Origin: CAVPTL01 sp963708725
Lineage (GTDB): Bacteria; Actinomycetota; Thermoleophilia; Gaiellales; JAICJC01
Direction: 5' to 3'
DNA: 64,000 nt
Assembly: GCA_963708725.1 (NCBI GenBank)
Contig: CAVPTL010000006.1
Coordinates: forward strand, 124,001-188,000
In this document: positions 58,675 through 64,000 of the stretch, piece after piece
Position numbering within the stretch: position 1 is the first letter of the stretch
Layout: each line of letters begins with the position of its first letter
The notes under the pieces: model-generated
Told to the model about the DNA's origin: nothing
The model's database searches: none
The model's input: the letters and a program-made list of their open reading frames with translations, nothing else
Position numbers and translations under genes: made by a program

Positions 58675-59825
58675 TGGCTGCGACTCGCATCGTCATTCTC
58701 GGCGCCGGTTTCGGGGGGTTGGAGCTGAGCGTGATGCTCTCCGAGGCGGTGGGCGCCGACATCGATGTGGCGCTGATCGACAAGAGCGAGGGCTTCATGT
58801 TCGGGTTCTCGAAGCTCGACGTGATGTTCGGCCGGGTGAAGGCTGAAGAGGTGCGCTTGCCGTATCGCGACATCGCGCTGCCGGGCGTTCGCTTCCTCCG
58901 AGAAACGGTGACTGCGATCGATCCCGAGGCACGCCGCGTCACCACCGATGCCGGTGTCCATGACGCCGACATCATGGTGATCGCGCTGGGCGCCGACTAC
59001 GACATGGACGCCACGCCGGGCCTGGCCGCGGGTGGCAACGAGTTCTACTCGGTGGCAGGTGCCACCCGGCTGGCCGAAGTCATCCCGGCCTTCTCCGCAG
59101 GACACGCGATCATCGGGGTGTGCGGCACCCCGTTCAAGTGCCCCCCGGCGCCAAGCGAGTGCGCACTCTTGCTGCACGACGAGTTGACCACGCGCGGTGT
59201 CCGCGACGCGTGCCAGATCTCGTTCGTTCTGCCATTCTCGACGCCGGTGCCGCCGTCTCCAGAGACATCAGCTGCGCTGATGGCGGCGTTCGAAGAGCGT
59301 GACATCCGGCTGATCACCGGCCGCGGTATCAGCGCGCTCGATCCCGACCGCAGCGTCGCCGTGCTCGACGACGGTTCCGAACTCGGGTTCGATCTGTTCC
59401 TCGGTGTGCCCAAGCACCGGGCGCCGGATGTCGTGATCGCAAGCGGCATGACCGAGGACGGGTACATCCCTGTGGATACCGCGACGCTCGAGACCCGTTT
59501 CCCGGGCGTCTACGCAGTCGGCGACGTCGCGACGGCCGGTGTGCCCAAGGCCGGAGTGTTCGCCGAGGGCGCCGCCCGCGTGGTGGCGCGGACGATCATC
59601 GCCGACCTCCAGGGCGGCGAGCGACCCGGCCCTCACGACGGGCGAGGGTCGTGCTATATCGAGTTCGGCGAGGGCCGCGTCGCGCGCGTGGATATCGACT
59701 TTCTGTCTGGCCCCGCACGCACCGGGGTCTACAACGAGCCGACCGCGGCACTCCTGGCCGAGAAGGAGCAGTTTGGCTCGAGCCGGCGCAGTCGGTGGTT
59801 TCGAGCACCAACGGCAGGCCGGTGA
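58674..59825 (+). CDS. FAD/NAD(P)-dependent oxidoreductase, sulfide:quinone-reductase-like
   Basis: 383 residues. Two dinucleotide folds: IVILGAGFGGLELSVMLSEA at the N-terminus and the SQR/FCSD/NDH-2 layout after it. GVCGTPFKCPPAPSECALLL contains the KCPPAP signature with the Cys pair expected near the flavin in SQR-type enzymes. GVYAVGDVATAGVPKAGVFA is the second FAD motif. The C-terminal membrane-anchoring helices of classic SQR are weak (ending SRRSRWFRAPTAGR). It may pass electrons from sulfide or NADH to quinone; sulfide is only suggested by the Cys motif. Confidence 0.83.
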   Translation: MAATRIVILGAGFGGLELSVMLSEAVGADIDVALIDKSEGFMFGFSKLDVMFGRVKAEEVRLPYRDIALPGVRFLRETVTAIDPEARRVTTDAGVHDADIMVIALGADYDMDATPGLAAGGNEFYSVAGATRLAEVIPAFSAGHAIIGVCGTPFKCPPAPSECALLLHDELTTRGVRDACQISFVLPFSTPVPPSPETSAALMAAFEERDIRLITGRGISALDPDRSVAVLDDGSELGFDLFLGVPKHRAPDVVIASGMTEDGYIPVDTATLETRFPGVYAVGDVATAGVPKAGVFAEGAARVVARTIIADLQGGERPGPHDGRGSCYIEFGEGRVARVDIDFLSGPARTGVYNEPTAALLAEKEQFGSSRRSRWFRAPTAGR

Positions 59826-59826
59826 G

Positions 59827-59972
59827 CTAACCCCGACCGATGACGATCAACGCGTCGACGACTTCGGCGACCGCGGTTCGACCCACTAGACATCGGCGAG
59901 GATCTGGTCGCGCTCGTGGGGATCCTTGCCAAAGTGGCTGCCCGACATGCCGGTCACCAAGATTCTGCGCAT
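59827..59972 (-). pseudogene. Remnant of a P-loop kinase-like (AAA/NMP-kinase) gene
   Basis: On the minus strand from the ATG at 59972: RRILVTGMSGSHFGKDPHER, then DQILADV and TAG. ILVTGMSG is the start of a P-loop (normally GMSGTGKS) but it is joined straight to DPHERDQILADV, which in complete proteins of this type lies near the C-terminus. After a further frame change, AVAEVVDALIVIGRG and a stop at 59827 look like the natural end. So about 100 residues have been deleted and the frame is broken. It is 9 bases downstream of the DUF2252 gene. Confidence 0.6.
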
Positions 59973-59981
59973 CGTGTCGGG

Positions 59982-61388
59982 TTAGATACCCGTTTCGACG
60001 TCGATTGCTCCCGCCGCAGCAGCTTGTCGCAGCCGTTGGTAGTCGCGCTCGTTTTGGTCGGCGTAGAGGGATGCAAAGTTGCCCATCGCCCGATCGAACT
60101 CGCGGTTCTTGCCGAGGTAGGCGGCAATCGCCAGCCGATCGCCCGAGCGGGCGTGCGAGCGGGCCAGCGACCACGCGCAGGCGCGGGTGTAGGTGGTGAG
60201 CCCGTCCTCGCTCAGACGCGACAGATCGGCCGACGCTTTCCAGTCCCACAGCTGCCGCACGTAGTAGTCGCGCTCGACGCCGTCGAGGCTGGGGCTGCGC
60301 TGCCAGCTGAGGAAGATGTCGGTGGCCGCCTGCATCATGCGCTGGCCGCGAACCACGCGCTCTCCGTGAGTGGGGTACTCGCTTTGGCCGAGATGCTGTT
60401 CGAGCACCGAGGACTGGGCCTCCTTGGCCTGGAGCACGACGGCGTCTTGTCCTCCACGACCCACCAGGAGGATCACCCACGCCCTGGTACCGACACTCCC
60501 GACGCCGACGACTTTGCGCGCCATGTCGGCCAGCTCGTAGGAGCGCACGAGATGCTGGCGGTCGGCGTGCAGGCTTGCGATGTACTGATCGAGGAGCGCT
60601 CCCACAAACGCATCGCGCTCGGCGCCGCTTCCGGGAAACATCTCGTTCATCGGCGTCAGCAGGGGTGGCGCGCTTGCGAATCGCAGCTTGCCGTCGACGA
60701 CCTCGGTGAGCTTTCGCACCGCCCGAGCACTGGTCTTTTTCCGGCCCTTCTCAAACGTGCGGGTGAACAGCTCGTGGCTGTCGGCATCGAGCTTGGTGCC
60801 GAAGCGGGCGGTCAGCTCGTCGGCGTCGAGCCGCTCATACCACGCGTTCAGAAAGCTCTCGGCCGCGAACTCCCGCATGCCTTCGCGGTACTCACACACG
60901 GCCCGCTCGACGATTCTTCGTCGGCGCTGGGCGGGGAGGTCGATGTCGCGGCCGGCGATCTCGATGCTGGCCGCCATTCGCTTCAGATCCCACTCCCACG
61001 GGCCGGGCAGGGTTTCGTCGAAATCATTCGGCCCGAACACCAGCCGCCGATCCGGCGCAGCAAACCCGCCGAAGTTCGCGATGTGGGCGTCACCGCAGGC
61101 CTGCACCACCAGGCCCGACGACGTCGTCTCGGCCAGATCGGCGGCCATCACAGCCGCCGCACCGCGAAAGAAGATGAACGGTGAGACCAGCATTCGGCCG
61201 TAGCGGATCGGCACCAACTCGGGCAGCCTCGATGCGGTCTGCTGGTGGAGCGTCGCCACCGGATCGGGTCGCGTCGCAGCCGGTGTCCACTCACCGTGGC
61301 TCGACCTCGAAACCGCGGCGCGTGCCGCGCGGCCGCGTTCGGCGTCCTCACCATTCTCGAGACGGGAAACCCGGGACGACTCAGTCAC
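59982..61388 (-). CDS. DUF2252 family protein
   Basis: 468 residues from GTG. Family blocks: RYGRMLVSPFIFFRGAAAVM, VVQACGDAHIANFGGFAAPD, RLVFGPNDFDETLPGPWEWD, LKRMAASIEIAGRDIDLP, KVVGVGSVGTRAWVILLVGR, VVLQAKEAQSSVLEQHLGQS, and TYTRACAWSLARSHARSGDR. CGDAHxxNFG and NDFDE resemble the catalytic loop and metal-binding sites of protein-kinase-like phosphotransferases, so it is probably a kinase of unknown substrate. Length is normal. Confidence 0.92.
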   Translation of the reverse strand: MTESSRVSRLENGEDAERGRAARAAVSRSSHGEWTPAATRPDPVATLHQQTASRLPELVPIRYGRMLVSPFIFFRGAAAVMAADLAETTSSGLVVQACGDAHIANFGGFAAPDRRLVFGPNDFDETLPGPWEWDLKRMAASIEIAGRDIDLPAQRRRRIVERAVCEYREGMREFAAESFLNAWYERLDADELTARFGTKLDADSHELFTRTFEKGRKKTSARAVRKLTEVVDGKLRFASAPPLLTPMNEMFPGSGAERDAFVGALLDQYIASLHADRQHLVRSYELADMARKVVGVGSVGTRAWVILLVGRGGQDAVVLQAKEAQSSVLEQHLGQSEYPTHGERVVRGQRMMQAATDIFLSWQRSPSLDGVERDYYVRQLWDWKASADLSRLSEDGLTTYTRACAWSLARSHARSGDRLAIAAYLGKNREFDRAMGNFASLYADQNERDYQRLRQAAAAGAIDVETGI

Positions 61389-61435
61389 GAAACGACCCTA
61401 CCAACCAGTCACGCCTTCGCAACAACCCAGCGCGG

Positions 61436-61466
61436 TGAATAAATGGTGCCTGGCACCATTTATTCA
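61436..61466. repeat. Palindromic gene-border repeat, copy 9 (31 bp, perfect)
   Basis: Arms TGAATAAATGGTGCC and reverse complement around a central T, in the divergent gap between DUF2252 and the GNAT gene. Confidence 0.95.
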
Positions 61467-61507
61467 GGCGGTGGCCTGGAGGGACGTTGGCCGCCTATTC
61501 TGGGCGG

Positions 61508-61924
61508 ATGATCCGACCCTACCGCGACAATGACATGGAGGCCGTGGTCGCGGTGTGGGAGGCGGCGGGACTGACCCGGCCCTGGAACGATCCGCGCAAG
61601 GACATCCGTCGCAAGCTCGATGTACAGCGCGAGTGGTTCCTGGTCGCCGAGGAGGACGATCAGATCGTCGGTACGGTTATGGCCGGCTACGACGGACACC
61701 GCGGATGGGTCAACTACCTCGCAGTCGTGCCCGACTGCGGCGGTCGCGGACTCGGCCGGCGGTTGATGGGTGAGGTCGAGCGGCTCTTGGCCGAAGCCGG
61801 CTGCCCCAAGATCAACCTGCAGGTGCGAGGCACGAACACCGAGGCGGTGAGTTTCTACGAACACCTCGGGTACTCCCGCGACGACGTGGTCAGCCTCGGC
61901 CGGCGGCTGGAAAACGACGAATGA
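61508..61924 (+). CDS. GNAT-family N-acetyltransferase (YpeA-like)
   Basis: 138 residues, ATG at 61508. IRPYRDNDMEAVVAVWEAAG, WFLVAEEDDQIVGTVMAGYD, WVNYLAVVPDCGGRGLGRRL with the acetyl-CoA loop (Q/R-G-x-G-R/A here CGGRGLGR), and INLQVRGTNTEAVSFYEHLG. This is the YpeA/RimI-like layout. Substrate not predictable. Confidence 0.88.
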   Translation: MIRPYRDNDMEAVVAVWEAAGLTRPWNDPRKDIRRKLDVQREWFLVAEEDDQIVGTVMAGYDGHRGWVNYLAVVPDCGGRGLGRRLMGEVERLLAEAGCPKINLQVRGTNTEAVSFYEHLGYSRDDVVSLGRRLENDE

Positions 61925-61957
61925 CTGGACGCGAGCGCCCGCGCGTATGCTGAGCCG

Positions 61958-63173
61958 ATGAGCTGGACGAACTGGGCGGGTAATCAGAGCTGGACTCCAG
62001 CCATGGTCTCCCGGCCGCGCGACGAGGCCGAGGTCGTTTCCCAGATTGCCGAGGCGGTGGGCCGGGGCATGACCGTCCGCCCGGTCGCAGCCAACCACTC
62101 GTCACCGGCGATCGTGCCGACCGACGGTCTCCAGCTCGATATGGGAGAGCTTCGCGGGATCCGTTCGATCGATGTCGAGCGGCGCCGCGTGGTGGTCGCG
62201 CCGGGTACGACTGTCGGCGACCTTGGAGACCCGCTGTGGGCCGCGGGGCTCGCGCTCGCAAACCAGGGCGACATCGACTCGCAGCAGATGGCGGGTGCCG
62301 TATCGACGGCAACGCATGGCTCAGGGATCGACCTTACGAGTCGTTTCTGCGTGGGTACGGAGCATGCGTTTGGTGACCGCGGGCGGAGACGTGATCACCG
62401 TCGGGGAGAGCGACCCTGATCTGCTCCACGCCGCCCAGGTTGCAATTGGCATGCTGGGCGTCATCACCGAGCTCGAGATCGACGTCGTGCCGGCCTACCG
62501 CCTCGCCGAGAAGATCGAGAGCTGGTCGTGGGACGAGGCGTGGGAGCGGTTCGACGAGACCACCCGCTCGCACCGCCACTATTCGTTCTTCTGGTGCCCC
62601 GCCAAAGAGTCGGCGGCCCTCTATGGGCTCGAATCCCCTGACGGACAGTCACTCGAAAACCGATGTTGGGTAAAGCTCTACGACGAGGTCGATGACTCGG
62701 TTCCCGACTCCGCCGAGCCGGGCCGGCGAGTCGATCGCGGGTATCGGATCTACCCGCAGGCGTTCGACACCGCGTTCGATGAGCTCGAGTACTTCGTGCC
62801 GTACGAGCGCGGGGCGCAGGCCGCCGCGGCGATGCGCACGCTGATGCTCGAAAACCTGCCGCACTCGGTATTTCCGCTCGAGATCCGCACGGTGCGACGC
62901 GATCAAAGCTTTCTCTCGCACAGCTATCAGCGTGACTCGCTCGTGCTTTCGGTGTCGGGTATGCCCGGCACCGATTACTTGCCGTATTTTCGTGAAGTCG
63001 ATCGCGTCCTGGGCGAGTTCTGTCCGCGCGTTCACTGGGGAAAGCTGCATCTGCTCACGCGCGAGCAGCTGCTCGAACGCTATCCCCGCGCCGGAGATTT
63101 CATCGAGACGCGCCGCCGCCTCGACCCCGCAGGCACGTTCCTCAATCCCTACCTTCACGACCTGTTCGCCTGA
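61958..63173 (+). CDS. FAD-linked aldonolactone oxidase-like protein, frameshifted
   Basis: The first frame (ATG 61958) has TNWAGNQSWTPAMVSRPRDE, FAD-binding PCMH parts VRPVAANHSSPAIVPTDGLQ, VVVAPGTTVGDLGDPLWAAG and MAGAVSTATHGSGIDLT, then loses homology and stops at 62419. From about 62335-62350 the next frame continues (AWVRSMRLVTAGGDVITVGE, AIGMLGVITELEIDVVPAYR) to the C-terminal ALO domain (VHWGKLHLLTREQLLERYPR, then FLNPYLHDLFA) ending at 63173. Combined length ~404 residues is normal for the family. One-base insertion or a real frameshift. The covalent-FAD His motif is HGSG. The membrane gene downstream starts 2 bases later. Confidence 0.82.
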
Positions 63174-63175
63174 GC

Positions 63176-63751
63176 GTGCTGGGATTCCTCGGGATCGTGG
63201 GTGGCGTGCTCCAGGGCATCTGCTACGTGCCGTACATCCGTGACATCGTGCGGGGATCGACGCGGCCGCATAGGGGCACGTGGACGATCTGGTGTCTGCT
63301 CTCAGCGATTGTTTTGGCGTCGCAATACGCCGACGGCGGACACTGGAGCCTGCTGGTGGCCGTGGCGCAGGTGATCGGCTCTGCGGTCATCTGGGCGTTT
63401 TCGCTCACGCGTGGGGTCGGCGGTACGAGCCGGCTCGATCTCACCCTGGGCGCGGTCGCGGCTTTGGGTGTGGTCGGGTGGTCGGCGAGCGGTGATCCAA
63501 CGATTGCCACGGTGAGCATCGTGATCGCCGACACCATGGCGGTCAGCATGATGCTGCCAAAGACCTTCCGGCTCCCGTACTCGGAGACCCCGTCGGCGTA
63601 CGCGATCAGCGCGGTCAGCGGACTATTTGCGATCGCAGCTGTCGGCTCGCTGGATTTCGGACTGCTGGTCTACCCGGTGTATGTGGTGGCCGCGGATGTC
63701 GCGGTGGTCGCGGTGATCGGGCTTCGCCGGCGCGAGATCGCACCGCCGTGA
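63176..63751 (+). CDS. PQ-loop-like six-helix membrane protein
   Basis: 191 residues, GTG start two bases after the oxidase stop. GVLQGICYVPYIRDIVRGST and RPHRGTWTIWCLLSAIVLAS resemble a PQ-loop/SemiSWEET-like half (YVPYIRDI-G-T-P). Five further helices follow, including TIATVSIVIADTMAVSMMLP and a mirrored LPKTFRLPYSETPSAYAIS, suggesting an internal repeat. Transport of a small solute is possible but unproven. Confidence 0.75.
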   Translation: MLGFLGIVGGVLQGICYVPYIRDIVRGSTRPHRGTWTIWCLLSAIVLASQYADGGHWSLLVAVAQVIGSAVIWAFSLTRGVGGTSRLDLTLGAVAALGVVGWSASGDPTIATVSIVIADTMAVSMMLPKTFRLPYSETPSAYAISAVSGLFAIAAVGSLDFGLLVYPVYVVAADVAVVAVIGLRRREIAPP

Positions 63752-63752
63752 C

Positions 63753-64000
63753 TCAGCCGGGCGGCATCTCGGCGTACTGCGGCGCGTCGTCACCGATCTC
63801 GTGCCAGACCGCCTTGTAGGCGACCTGCTGATGGAAGCTGGGTCGCAGGTCGAGGTCGGGCATCAGGCCCGCGGCTACGAAGTAGACCGCGCCGAGGTCG
63901 TCGTACAGGCTCGAGCCGCAGTTGCTGCAGAAGTTTCGGGGAGCCAGCTCGCTCTCGTAGGTCTTCACCAGGTCTTGGCCCTTGGTGAACCGAAAGTCCT
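63753..64000 (-). CDS. GFA-domain (glutathione-dependent formaldehyde-activating-like) protein, 5' end outside window
   Basis: The visible 82 codons read DFRFTKGQDLVKTYESELAP, RNFCSNCGSSLYDDL, DLRPSFHQQVAYKAVWHEIG, ending APQYAEMPPG. CSNCGS is the second CxxC zinc knuckle of the GFA/DUF636 family. The first CxxC pair and the start lie beyond position 64000. Convergent with the membrane-protein gene by one base. Confidence 0.85.
   Translation of the reverse strand, partial: DFRFTKGQDLVKTYESELAPRNFCSNCGSSLYDDLGAVYFVAAGLMPDLDLRPSFHQQVAYKAVWHEIGDDAPQYAEMPPG

Noticed and set aside
4547..61466. Palindromes as rho-independent terminators
   Set aside because: No U-tract follows, and three copies lie in divergent gaps where no transcript ends.
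1..64000. tRNA, rRNA, CRISPR arrays, integrase or transposase genes, prophage
   Set aside because: None recognised on reading either strand; no gene-free stretch longer than about 300 bases remains.

Overview
This is a GC-rich, gene-dense chromosomal window (or a contig from a metagenome bin). It reads like an actinomycete, possibly of the Thermoleophilia/Solirubrobacterales type. The pointers are frequent GTG starts, ATGA/GTGA start-stop overlaps, a giant ATPase-LuxR (LAL) regulator, an Rv2258c-like methyltransferase, a Cds1-like enzyme and actinobacterial-style GT4 and UPF0104 proteins. The assignment is from protein character only; no rRNA, tRNA, CRISPR array, prophage or transposase gene was seen.

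Layout. 1-4.5 kb: small metabolic genes (YCII, DUF3891, VOC, GST, MetE-like, LamG). 4.6-8.9 kb: a decapitated alkylsulfatase, a TPR-AAA ATPase with a TPR-membrane partner, and a serine hydrolase. 8.9-18.4 kb: two methyltransferases, the LAL regulator, and a three-gene operon headed by a cNMP-domain/thioredoxin-reductase-like flavoprotein. 18.4-27.3 kb: the most interesting block. A tightly overlapping minus-strand operon (methyltransferase, MDR dehydrogenase, degenerate PTPS/QueD-like protein, GT4 glycosyltransferase, methyltransferase, UPF0104 flippase-like protein) is flanked by another methyltransferase, a CDP-alcohol phosphatidyltransferase-sulfatase fusion and a RibD-type reductase. I read it as an undescribed pterin-like/glyco-phospholipid pathway (inference). 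27.4-38.7 kb: metal and anion transport (CDF + ArsR, ArsB-like, NRAMP + MgtE-N/CBS), an APH kinase and a TPR/SLOG-like/cyclase protein. 38.7-50.5 kb: redox and sulfur-related enzymes (Cds1-like, DmdA-like), a TetR operon with tandem operators controlling a hydrolase-glycosyltransferase fusion, and a flavoprotein lacking a visible start codon. 50.5-58.6 kb: a potassium-ATPase (Kdp) locus with order F-A-C-B, KdpD split into three proteins and no KdpE. 58.6-64 kb: an SQR-like flavoprotein, DUF2252, GNAT, an aldonolactone-oxidase-like gene, a PQ-loop-like membrane protein and a partial GFA protein.

Two window-wide features stand out. First, nine copies of a 29-39 bp near-perfect palindrome with a GGTGCC-A/T-GGCACC core sit only at gene borders, and five of them supply the stop codons of six genes. 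Second, there are many damaged genes: remnants of an alkylsulfatase, an arylsulfatase, an SDR and a P-loop kinase, and single-base frameshifts in four otherwise intact genes. These may be real decay or uncorrected indels in the assembly; read mapping would decide.
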